Shown here: positions 18,091 to 25,643 of the stretch, in pieces
How the letters are laid out: each line of letters opens with the position of its first letter
How positions within the stretch are numbered: the stretch's first letter is position 1
DNA from: Variovorax paradoxus NBRC 15149
Lineage (GTDB): Bacteria > Pseudomonadota > Gammaproteobacteria > Burkholderiales > Burkholderiaceae_C
Direction of reading: 5' to 3'
Assembly (NCBI RefSeq): GCF_001591365.1
Contig: NZ_BCUT01000001.1
Location: forward strand, 434,001 to 498,000
Length of the DNA stretch: 64,000 nt
Made by a program: the position numbers and the translations under genes
Notes under the pieces: model-generated
Database searches by the model: none
Seen by the model: only the letters and a program-made list of their open reading frames with translations
Told to the model about the DNA's origin: nothing

Positions 18091-18978
18091 TCAGGCGTAG
18101 CCCATGAGACAGTCCTGGGTGACTGATGCCACCAGCACGCCATGGCGGTCATGCACGCTGCCGATCGACAGTCCGCGCCCCGCCACGGCGCAGGGGCTGT
18201 GGCTGTCGAAGTGCAGCCAGTCGTCTGCTGCGAATGGACGGTGGAACCAGATGCAATGATTGAGGCTCGCGACGTACAGCCGCCGGTCGCTGTCGAGGTC
18301 TCTCACATGCGAGCCGAGGCTGCTGAAATTGAGCCACCAGTCCGACATATAGGCGAATGCCGCAGCGTGCATGCCTTGGGTCGCTGGCAGTGGATGACGC
18401 GCCTTGAGCCAGTACCTCAGACGCAGGGTTGCCGTATCGGGCGCCACCTGCGACTCCATATCGGGCACGCGGAAGTCAATGCACGCCTTCTCGCGCAGGG
18501 AATAGCCGCCGAGTCGCTTGAGGCGAGACTCCCAGGGCAGCGACGCATCCGGAAGCGGTGGCACGTCGTCAGGATTCGATTCCAGCGCCTGGATCGCCAC
18601 CTGGTGCTCAGGCGCGTCCAGTGGCAATGCGAAGGTGACCTGCGCATCGAACAGCGAGCGACTGCCCTGCGTGCCACGGACGTGTCGCGATGTGAAGCGC
18701 TTGCCGTCCTGCAAGGGCGTGACCTCGAAGTCAATGGGCTGGTCCGGCACGCTGCCCTGCAGAAACATGAACTGCATCGCGGTCGCCTCGCGGTCGGGCG
18801 GGGCGCTCATCGATGCAGCCATCAACGCCTGCCCCAGACTCTGCCCGCCGAAGGACCGGCCGTTCAGGTTCACATCCCCATGGCGGTTGCGATAGTGCCC
18901 GTGCCCCTCGCGCGCTTGCGTCAATGTCAGCAGCGCCGGCAGGTCGGCCTCGTTCCAGGGCTGGAGGCTATCGGCCAT
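18091..18978 (-). CDS. TesB-like acyl-CoA thioesterase-fold protein (double hotdog)
   Basis: 295-residue protein with the two-hotdog TesB architecture: GHYRNRHGDVNLNGRSFGGQ-type N-terminal half and SLNHCIWFHRPF and SVTQDCLMG in the C-terminal half. TesB thioesterases hydrolyse acyl-CoA with an Asp-Thr-Gln set. By eye the Gln is kept (VTQD), but the usual Asp of the DHxxWFHR segment is Asn here, and the Thr position seems to be Pro. It may therefore be slow, altered or non-hydrolytic. The gene overlaps the upstream SnoaL/crotonase gene by 11 bp and is convergent with tetR. The SnoaL gene has operator C in front, so both should respond to TetR. Confidence 0.75.
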   Translation of the reverse strand: MADSLQPWNEADLPALLTLTQAREGHGHYRNRHGDVNLNGRSFGGQSLGQALMAASMSAPPDREATAMQFMFLQGSVPDQPIDFEVTPLQDGKRFTSRHVRGTQGSRSLFDAQVTFALPLDAPEHQVAIQALESNPDDVPPLPDASLPWESRLKRLGGYSLREKACIDFRVPDMESQVAPDTATLRLRYWLKARHPLPATQGMHAAAFAYMSDWWLNFSSLGSHVRDLDSDRRLYVASLNHCIWFHRPFAADDWLHFDSHSPCAVAGRGLSIGSVHDRHGVLVASVTQDCLMGYA

Positions 18979-20191
18979 GGAACACCGGCTTGCGCTTGCC
19001 GATGAAGCTCGCAATGGCGTCGGTTGCGTCCGTGGTGGCAGCAGTCCGGTGCAAGGCCTCCGTTTCAGCGCCGAGTTGTTCGGACAAGGTGGCCCCCAGG
19101 GACTCCCGGTACAGGCGCCGCACTTCCCCATAGGCTTGGGTCGGTCCTTCTGCGAGGCGCTCCGCGCTGGCGCGTGCGTTGCGCAGCAGATCGGCCAGCG
19201 GCACCACACGATTGACCAGGCCCCAGTCCAGCGCTTCGTCCGCGTTGAGGACGCGCCCTTCCAGGTACAGCTCCGCAGCCCTTCGCATGCCCACCAGACG
19301 CGGGAGAAACCAGGAATTCGAGCCATCCATGGACAGCCCGAGTGCGCCGAAGCCCAGCGCAATCTTCGTGTTCTCCGCGGCCACCACGATGTCGGCGCAG
19401 TACATCAGCCCCAGGCCGCCTCCGGCGGTCGCGCCATGCACGGCAGCCACGATGGGCACATGCAGGCGGCTGAAGGTGCGCAAGGCCTCGTGGTACGGGC
19501 CGGTCATTGCACGCAGCAGGCCCGGCAGTTCGCCGTCCTTGGCTTTCGACAGAAAGGCGAGGTCGCCTCCCACTGTGAATGATTTTCCGTTGCCAAGCAG
19601 CAGCACGGCCCGGATCGACAGGTCGTTGGCGCATCGCCCGGCCACGATGCACAGTTCGTCCGCCATGTGTGCATTGATCGCGTTGTGGGCATCCGCCCTG
19701 TTCAAGCAGATCGTCGCGAGCCCATCCTGCACGTCGAACGTCAAGGTACGCAAGGCCTGCGGCAACGGCGGTGCGCCGCTCACCGAAGCCTGGACCCATC
19801 GTTCGCTGTCCGTGAGTTGGCTCAGTCCATTGATCTTCCGGTCGGCGAAGCTCAGGATGTGGATGAACTCGGCGTCGAGCCTTCCGCCTCCATTGCGGGC
19901 CTCGCCGGTGTACCTGCCCTGCACCAGGAGGCGCCCATCGTCGAGCCCATGAAAGCTCGTCGGTTGGGCCTGCGCAATGAAATTCTTCGCGATCTGACCC
20001 CAGAATTCCCGGCGCATCGCATTCGCGCCTTGATAGGTTCCACCAAGGCCGAACGGCAGCCCCTCGGTGGTCCGGCCCGTGAATTCGGGATGCAAGAGCG
20101 CATCCAGAGCTTCGCGGTCACCCTTGGCCAAGGCTTGGTACAACTGGCGTGCGCGTTCAATGCGGGCGGCTTCGTCCATGTGTTGTTGCAT
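18968..20191 (-). CDS. SnoaL-like domain fused to enoyl-CoA hydratase/isomerase-like domain
   Basis: 407-residue two-domain protein. Residues 1-130 look like a SnoaL/NTF2-type cone (begins with an ARQLYQALAKGDREAL helix, later FTGRTTEGLPF and LLVQGRYTGEARNG). Residues 140-400 form a crotonase domain (VGGDLAFLSKA oxyanion loop, GATAGGGLGLMYCADI). The two glutamates of true hydratases are not in their usual places, so it may be an isomerase, a hydrolase or a non-standard crotonase. The ATG at 20191 has GGAG seven bases upstream. It starts a two-gene unit with the TesB-like gene, with operator C 54 bp upstream. Fusion of these two domains is unusual. Confidence 0.8.
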   Translation of the reverse strand: MQQHMDEAARIERARQLYQALAKGDREALDALLHPEFTGRTTEGLPFGLGGTYQGANAMRREFWGQIAKNFIAQAQPTSFHGLDDGRLLVQGRYTGEARNGGGRLDAEFIHILSFADRKINGLSQLTDSERWVQASVSGAPPLPQALRTLTFDVQDGLATICLNRADAHNAINAHMADELCIVAGRCANDLSIRAVLLLGNGKSFTVGGDLAFLSKAKDGELPGLLRAMTGPYHEALRTFSRLHVPIVAAVHGATAGGGLGLMYCADIVVAAENTKIALGFGALGLSMDGSNSWFLPRLVGMRRAAELYLEGRVLNADEALDWGLVNRVVPLADLLRNARASAERLAEGPTQAYGEVRRLYRESLGATLSEQLGAETEALHRTAATTDATDAIASFIGKRKPVFHGR

Positions 20192-20244
20192 GTGTTCACT
20201 CCAAAAATCGACCGGCCATCGAGGTCCGATGGGCATCAGTATAT

Positions 20245-20262
20245 AGACCGTCTTGTCGGTTT
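20245..20262. promoter_or_regulatory. TetR-type operator, site C (before SnoaL/crotonase gene)
   Basis: Palindrome AGACCGTC-TT-GTCGGTTT, two mismatches between arms, framed by ATAT and ATTAAA. It is positioned to cover the promoter of the SnoaL/crotonase-thioesterase pair. It is the weakest of the four copies but matches site A exactly in its left arm. Confidence 0.7.
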
Positions 20263-20322
20263 ATTAAAACAGTAATGAATTTTCAGGTCGGCGCCAAGCG
20301 GCGCGTCGTTGACTGCCGAGCA

Positions 20323-20450
20323 TCAACCGCCGACCACGCCCTTGTCCTGCAGTCGTCTAAACTCGGCGCTGCCGAGGCCGAGCACCGAACAGAGTACCTG
20401 CTCCGTTTCTGTACCCAACCGCCGAGCCGGCTGCACGGGACGTCGCGCAT
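20323..20450 (-). pseudogene. C-terminal remnant of a CaiB-family CoA-transferase gene
   Basis: The last 42 codons of a CaiB/BaiF-type gene without the rest. The translated tail (RRPVQPARRLGTETEQVL...) and its stop codon line up with the tail of the intact gene at 21292-22506, and the DNA matches base by base over about 126 bp with roughly one difference in seven (estimated by eye). Similarity stops at the GACGTCGCGC position. It lies directly after the nitroreductase stop and is probably left from a duplication that once flanked the nitroreductase gene. Confidence 0.7.
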
Positions 20451-20503
20451 GGGAGGGGCAGCGCTTCGTGCCGCCCGCTCCGCCCAAGCGCTGAGTGGTG
20501 GTA

Positions 20504-21205
20504 TCAACCGCCCTCTTCGTCGCCCTCGCCGACCCACACCACGCAGTCGCTGGCCGGTGCGCGCGCGGTGCGAAAGCTGTTCGCCGGATGCGATGCATCG
20601 GCCATTCCGAAAGAAATGCCGCACACGATGCGGCGCTCGTGTGGAATGTCGAGGTGCGCACGAAGCACGGCGGGATGCGCAGTCACCGCCGCCTGCGGGA
20701 TCGCCGCAACGCCCACCGCCTGCGCAGCTGTCAGAAAGTTGGCGACGTACGCGCCGCAGTCGATCGCACCATAGGTGCCGAGCGCCTCGTCTGCCGTCAC
20801 GATGGCCAGATGCGGCGCCCCGAACAACCTGAAGTTTTCGCTCGCCTGCCGCGCCGATGCGACGCGGTCGCCCTCTGCGATGCCGACCGCCGCATAGAGA
20901 CCCATGGCGCACTTGCGCCGACGCTCGCGGTAGATGCCGTTGTACGCACGCGGCCATGACAGGTCGGGCGCTGGCACGTCGGACGCGACGGCCACCAGCG
21001 CCGTGCGCAGCCGCTCCAGACGCGGACCACTGGCAATATAGACCTGCCACGGCTGCGCGTTGCACCAGGAGGCGGTGCGCTGGGCCGCATCGAGCACGTG
21101 CTCGATCTGCTCGCGTGCGAGCGGGGCGGGCAGGAACGCCCGGCAGCTGTAGCGTTCGCTCAGCAGCGAACGTAGCGTGTCAAATGCAAGGGAGGCTTCA
21201 GCCAT
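20504..21205 (-). CDS. Nitroreductase family FMN oxidoreductase
   Basis: 233-residue nitroreductase-fold protein. Family features include the N-terminal SERYSCRAFLP region (FMN phosphate contact), SWCNAQPWQVYIASG, and the C-terminal ARAPASDCVVW tail. Such enzymes bind FMN and reduce enones, quinones or nitro compounds with NAD(P)H. The ATG at 21205 has GAGG upstream. It is the last gene of the Rieske/beta-oxidation operon, sits between a CaiB gene and a CaiB remnant, and may serve as an ene-reductase in the pathway (inference). The substrate cannot be read from the sequence. Confidence 0.85.
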   Translation of the reverse strand: MAEASLAFDTLRSLLSERYSCRAFLPAPLAREQIEHVLDAAQRTASWCNAQPWQVYIASGPRLERLRTALVAVASDVPAPDLSWPRAYNGIYRERRRKCAMGLYAAVGIAEGDRVASARQASENFRLFGAPHLAIVTADEALGTYGAIDCGAYVANFLTAAQAVGVAAIPQAAVTAHPAVLRAHLDIPHERRIVCGISFGMADASHPANSFRTARAPASDCVVWVGEGDEEGG

Positions 21206-21291
21206 GCGCGAACCTCTCGTGCACACGCAGTGCAAACTTCATTTCCATGATGTTCTTCATTGGGTTTTGGAACTTGCAAGGACGCCGGAAA

Positions 21292-22506
21292 TCACCCGCC
21301 GACCACGCCTCTGTCATGCAGACGACCGAACTCGGCGCTGTCCACGCCGAGCACCGAACACAGCACCTGCTCCGTGTCTGCACCCAACCGCGGGGCCGGC
21401 TGCACGGGACGTCGCGCCACGGCAGAGAAATCCAGCGGCAGGCCTGGCGCGACCAAGTGGCCCACGCCGGGCTGATCGACCTCGCCGAACATCGGATTGG
21501 CCAGTGAACAGGAGGCGTCTTCTCTCACGAGCTGGCCGACCGTCTGGTATTTGCCCCAGCAGACGCCATGCCGATCGAGTTGCGTGGCCACGTCCGCGAA
21601 CGGCCTGGCACCCATCCACCGTGCGACCACGGCCGCGATCTCTTCGCGCGCGATGAAACGGTTGCCCTCGCGCGCAAGATCGAGCCCGGTGCGCTGCGCA
21701 ATCACGGCGATCTCGTCTCCCATCGCCAGCGCATCGCAGAGCGAACGCCATTGCTTTCCTGTGAGGCCGACCACCATCACGCGCACGCCGTCCGAGGTGG
21801 CGAAGTCGTGGCCGAACGCACCGAAAAGATGGTTGCCGTGACGACCCCTCGCCTGCCCCAGTTGAGCCTCCGCCAGAAAGCCCAGGCTGCCTACGGCCGC
21901 AAGCGCCACGTCTTCGAGCGCCAGCTTCACGTGCTGTCCCGCGCCCCGGCGCCGCCGATGCCGCTCCGCCGCCAGCAACCCTGCGGCTGCCATCTGTCCC
22001 GTCACAAGATCCCAGGCCGGCAGTACATGGTTGACAGCCGTTTCGACCGCTTCACTGCCAGTGAGGTAAGGCAGGCCCATGCGGGGGTTGATCGTGTAGT
22101 CTACGGCCGAACCGCCATGGCGGTCCCCCTGCACGGTCAGCTGGATCAGGTCGCTGCGCCGCTCCCGCAGCTTCTCATGATCGAGCCAGCCGCGCGGCGG
22201 GAAGTTCGTGAGCAACATGCCCGCATCCTCGCCGGGGGCAGCGATGAGTGCCATCGCGAACTCCCGGCCCTCGGGCGAGCCGAGGTCGAGGGTGACAGAT
22301 TTCTTGCCCTTGTTGAGCCCGGCCCAGAACAAGCTGGTGCCGTCCCGGGTGACCGGCCAGCGCCGGTAGTCCAGGCCACCGCCCAGCGCATCGATGCGGA
22401 TCACCTCCGCCCCCATCTGGGCCAGCGTCATGCCGCCGAGCGGCGCCGCCACGAACGCGGCGGCCTCGACCACGCGCATGCCCTCCAGCAGGTTCGCGTT
22501 TTCCAT
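21292..22506 (-). CDS. CaiB/BaiF family CoA-transferase, 2-methylfumaryl-CoA isomerase-like
   Basis: 404-residue class III CoA-transferase-fold protein. The N-terminus (RVVEAAAFVAAPLGGMTLAQ, then GAEVIRID, DYRRWP and WAGLNKGKKSV) resembles mesaconyl-CoA C1-C4 CoA-transferase (Mct), which moves CoA within one molecule. The likely catalytic Asp is near residue 166 in LPAWDLVTG. The ATG at 22506 has GAGGAG upstream. The gene lies 11 bp after an acyl-CoA dehydrogenase with the long N-terminal extension of methylsuccinyl-CoA dehydrogenase, the partner of Mct-type enzymes in C5 dicarboxylate metabolism. A simple CoA-transferase on the pathway acid is the alternative. Confidence 0.82.
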   Translation of the reverse strand: MENANLLEGMRVVEAAAFVAAPLGGMTLAQMGAEVIRIDALGGGLDYRRWPVTRDGTSLFWAGLNKGKKSVTLDLGSPEGREFAMALIAAPGEDAGMLLTNFPPRGWLDHEKLRERRSDLIQLTVQGDRHGGSAVDYTINPRMGLPYLTGSEAVETAVNHVLPAWDLVTGQMAAAGLLAAERHRRRRGAGQHVKLALEDVALAAVGSLGFLAEAQLGQARGRHGNHLFGAFGHDFATSDGVRVMVVGLTGKQWRSLCDALAMGDEIAVIAQRTGLDLAREGNRFIAREEIAAVVARWMGARPFADVATQLDRHGVCWGKYQTVGQLVREDASCSLANPMFGEVDQPGVGHLVAPGLPLDFSAVARRPVQPAPRLGADTEQVLCSVLGVDSAEFGRLHDRGVVGG

Positions 22507-22517
22507 CGCGCCGCTCC

Positions 22518-24221
22518 TCAACGCACGGGGGCGACCGACCGGGCGGGCGTGGCGTCGGCCAACGCCTGCTCGAGCAGGCTGCGTGCGATGACCTTGAGCG
22601 CCAGCGTCTCCTCCGCGCCCTCGAAGATCGACAGCACTCGGGCGTCGACGAAGTAGCGGCTCACCGGAGACTCCTCCGCGTAGCCATTGCCCCCATGCAG
22701 TTGCAGCGCCTCGCGCGTGACCCATTCGGCCGAGCGGCAGGCCAGCAGCTTGACCAGGCTGGCTTCCATGCGGCCGCCGCCTTCGTCGAGCGTCCGGGCC
22801 ACCGCGTAAGCCAGGCGCTGGCAGGCCGCATAGCGCGCGCCCATGCGTGCCAGCTTGGCGAGCGTCAGCGGGCAGTCGAGCAGGGGCGAACCGAAGACCT
22901 TGCGGTCGGCGGCATAGCGCAGGGCTGCGCGGATGGCTGCGCGCATCACACCCGACGCACGCCCCGCAGTCTGCATGCGGCCGCCCATCATGCCGGCCAT
23001 CGTGAAATAGAAACCCTTGCCCAGACCCGCTGCGCCGCCGATCACGTGGCTCTCGGGCACAAACAGGTTGTCGAACGACAGCTCGAACGAATGCATCCCG
23101 CGATAGCCGATGGTCGCGATGGCCTTGCCGGTCAGCGCCCCGCCACCCTGCGCTTCACTCTGGCGATAGGCGAAGGCATGGCCGTCGTCCGAAGGTTTTT
23201 CCACCAGCATCAGACTCAGCCCGCGATGGCCGGCCGAGCGATCGGGGTCGGTGCGCACCACCACCATCACCAGCCCTGCCTTGCCGGCAAAGGTGCACCA
23301 GGTCTTGGCTCCATCCAGGCGCCATCCACCTTCGACACGCGTGCCGCGCAGCATCAGGCTGGCGACGTCCGAACCGTAGTCCGGCTCGGTGATCGCGATC
23401 GCGCACAGCGGATCACCTGCGGCGATGCGCGGCAGCCAATGGGATTTCTGTTCCTCGGTGCCGCCGGCCATCAGCGCGCGGCTCAGGATCTCGGGCCGCG
23501 TGATCAGGCTGCCGGCGCCCGCCAGCGACGCTTCGGAGAGAGCCTCGGTGACCAGCACCATCAGCAGCGTGTCGTCACGGTCGTTCGGCGCGTGACCGCC
23601 GAAGCGCTCGGGCACGGAAAGGCCAAACACGCCCATCTCCCGCAGCGGCTGCAGCAGGCTCTCGGGCACCGTGAGGTCATGGCGGTGCAGTGCTTCGGCC
23701 TGCGGCGCCACCACATCGGCGGCAAAGCGGCGAAAGGCATCCTGCGCCATCGCATGGGCCTCGTCGAGCACCACGCCCCCGACCTCGCCGTCGGCATTGG
23801 CCAACGCCCATCCTACCGCCTGCAGCGCGGCCGCACTGCCGGCTGAACGGCGCAAGGCCGCCCATGCGGCATCCGATGCGAAGGCCTGGAGGGGCGCGAT
23901 GTCCAATCCGAGCTCGAGGAAGAGCATTTCCGTGCGCGCCAGCACCGAACCGATGGCATCGATGCCGAAGACCAGCGCCAGGCCGGTTTCGAGCGAGTTC
24001 GCATCACTGCCGGGGCCCTGGATGGCCGTCTCCGCGGCGAGCAGATCGGCGCTGGCCCAGGCCAGTTCATAGCTGGCGACCTGCTGCGCGTCGAAGCGAC
24101 GCGCACTGAAGACGCCTTCTTCGGCGCAGCATTGCGCCAGCGCCTGCGTGGCCTGCTCGAAGAGCGGGCGCAAACGCGCCAGCAGCAACGCGCAGGTCTG
24201 GATGTCTGGGTTCGCGGCCAT
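22518..24221 (-). CDS. Acyl-CoA dehydrogenase with N-terminal extension, (2S)-methylsuccinyl-CoA dehydrogenase-like
   Basis: 567-residue FAD-dependent acyl-CoA dehydrogenase; ordinary members have about 380-400 residues. The extra 150 residues at the N-terminus are helical (AWASADLLAAETAIQGPG, SVLARTEMLFLELG) and match the layout of methylsuccinyl-CoA dehydrogenase. The catalytic domain has AITEPDYGSD, KTWCTFAGKAG and, near the C-terminus, IFEGAEETLALKV with a candidate catalytic Glu, then a final basic tail. The ATG at 24221 has GAGG upstream. Together with the neighbouring Mct-like gene, this suggests oxidation of a substituted succinyl-CoA or similar branched intermediate. The exact substrate is inference. 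Confidence 0.83.
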   Translation of the reverse strand: MAANPDIQTCALLLARLRPLFEQATQALAQCCAEEGVFSARRFDAQQVASYELAWASADLLAAETAIQGPGSDANSLETGLALVFGIDAIGSVLARTEMLFLELGLDIAPLQAFASDAAWAALRRSAGSAAALQAVGWALANADGEVGGVVLDEAHAMAQDAFRRFAADVVAPQAEALHRHDLTVPESLLQPLREMGVFGLSVPERFGGHAPNDRDDTLLMVLVTEALSEASLAGAGSLITRPEILSRALMAGGTEEQKSHWLPRIAAGDPLCAIAITEPDYGSDVASLMLRGTRVEGGWRLDGAKTWCTFAGKAGLVMVVVRTDPDRSAGHRGLSLMLVEKPSDDGHAFAYRQSEAQGGGALTGKAIATIGYRGMHSFELSFDNLFVPESHVIGGAAGLGKGFYFTMAGMMGGRMQTAGRASGVMRAAIRAALRYAADRKVFGSPLLDCPLTLAKLARMGARYAACQRLAYAVARTLDEGGGRMEASLVKLLACRSAEWVTREALQLHGGNGYAEESPVSRYFVDARVLSIFEGAEETLALKVIARSLLEQALADATPARSVAPVR

Positions 24222-24232
24222 GGTGCGACGCC

Positions 24233-25546
24233 TCAAGCCGCGGCCAGCGCATCGAGCGCCAGCTTGGCCACGGAACGGCCCGTGTCCGCGCAGGCCTGCG
24301 TGCCGCCATCGCCGTAGGGCTTGACCGCATCGCCCACATGCCAGACGTTCGGCAGCGGCGTGGTCTGCGGCAGGTCGTAGCCGCCGCAAGACCGCTGGGC
24401 GGGCCAGCCGTCGCGCATGACGCGCACCGACAGCATCTTCGCGTTCGCGAAGCCGGGGAAAAGATCGCGAAGGTCCTGCAGCGAGGCCTCGACCTCGGCG
24501 TCGTTGTCGAAGTCGCCCAGCGCGGGGTGCGGCACGGCATAGGCCACGTACTGGTGCCAGCCTGCGGGCGCCAGTTCGGGGCAGGTGGCGGTCAGCTCGC
24601 CGATGTTGCACAGGCGGCGCGTGCGCCCGAAGGTGACCAGGCCCGGCGCATCGTAGAGGCGCTCGCGCGTCGCGAAGTTGATGACGATGTTGGCGGCCGG
24701 CTTCGGCCCGGTGGTCGCCAGCGCGATGTATTCGCCGCCGAAAGCTTCTGCGCCCGGCAGCAGGGCCGTGGCGTGCGGGCCGATGTTGCTGATCACGGCG
24801 CGCGCATTGACGCGCAGCGTCACGCCGTCCTTGACCAGGTCGACGCCCGTCGCGCGGCCGTTCTCGATGTTCAGCGCCGCCACCGGCGCATCGAGCCAGA
24901 CCTCACCGCCGCGGCGGCGGATCGCATCGGTCAGGTCGTTCCACAGCCCGACTGTGCCGCGCGGGCAGAAGCCGAAGCGCTTGAACGCGCCCTTGACTGC
25001 AAAGTAGGTCAGGAAGGCCCGCGCGGGCAGTTCATCCGAGTTGGCCGCGAAGATGGCCGCGCACAGGTTGCGGAAGATTGCATGCACGGTCTCGTTCTTG
25101 GTGTATTGCGACAACCACTCCTTGGTGGTCAGCTTGGCCTCGGGCAGGTCGCCGCCGCGCGCATCCGCGAACTTGGCGCCGATCTTCGCCGCCTGCTTGG
25201 TGAATCCGCCCAGCAGCATGCCCCAGCCGCCCTTGGCGACATTGATGATCTTGCCGTCGATCAGGAAGACGGTCGCGGGGTTGGGCTCGCGCAGGTCGAG
25301 CTCGACATCGAGCAAGGCGAAGGTCTCTTCGAAGGTGGACCCCTTCTCGATCGCGATGGCGCCGATGTTGACTGTGAAGCCGTCGATCTGCTCGCTCGAG
25401 GCGCGGCCGCCGACGCGGGCCAGGCTCTCGGCCACCAGCACCTTCTTGCCTGCGGCCACGAGGCGCGCGGCCACACTGAGGCCTCCAGCGCCGGCGCCGA
25501 TCACGACGGCGTCGTAGCTGATGGGGTGAATCACGGTCTCGCTCAT
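24233..25546 (-). CDS. Phytoene desaturase-like FAD-dependent oxidoreductase
   Basis: 437-residue flavoprotein of the CrtI/amine-oxidase superfamily. Dinucleotide-binding motif AVVIGAGAGGLSVAARL at residues 14-30 followed by GKKVLVAE and GGRASS; the C-terminal FAD motif is VWHVGDAVKPYGDGG. Such enzymes desaturate or isomerise alicyclic or polyene substrates. No other carotenoid genes are nearby, so a role in the catabolic pathway, such as ring desaturation, is more likely than pigment synthesis. The ATG at 25546 has AGGAG upstream. It follows the HADH gene by 97 bp, the largest gap in this operon. Confidence 0.83.
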   Translation of the reverse strand: MSETVIHPISYDAVVIGAGAGGLSVAARLVAAGKKVLVAESLARVGGRASSEQIDGFTVNIGAIAIEKGSTFEETFALLDVELDLREPNPATVFLIDGKIINVAKGGWGMLLGGFTKQAAKIGAKFADARGGDLPEAKLTTKEWLSQYTKNETVHAIFRNLCAAIFAANSDELPARAFLTYFAVKGAFKRFGFCPRGTVGLWNDLTDAIRRRGGEVWLDAPVAALNIENGRATGVDLVKDGVTLRVNARAVISNIGPHATALLPGAEAFGGEYIALATTGPKPAANIVINFATRERLYDAPGLVTFGRTRRLCNIGELTATCPELAPAGWHQYVAYAVPHPALGDFDNDAEVEASLQDLRDLFPGFANAKMLSVRVMRDGWPAQRSCGGYDLPQTTPLPNVWHVGDAVKPYGDGGTQACADTGRSVAKLALDALAAA

Positions 25547-25643
25547 GATGATTGTTCTCCTGTGGATGGATTCGTTCGGTTAGGCATGACAGTGGCGCGG
25601 CGCGATGCGCGCGGGTGAGCGGTGCCGGCCTGCGGCACAGCGG

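Noticed and set aside
24233-25546. Carotenoid biosynthesis gene
   Set aside because: No crtB, crtE or other pathway gene; location inside a beta-oxidation operon argues for a catabolic role.
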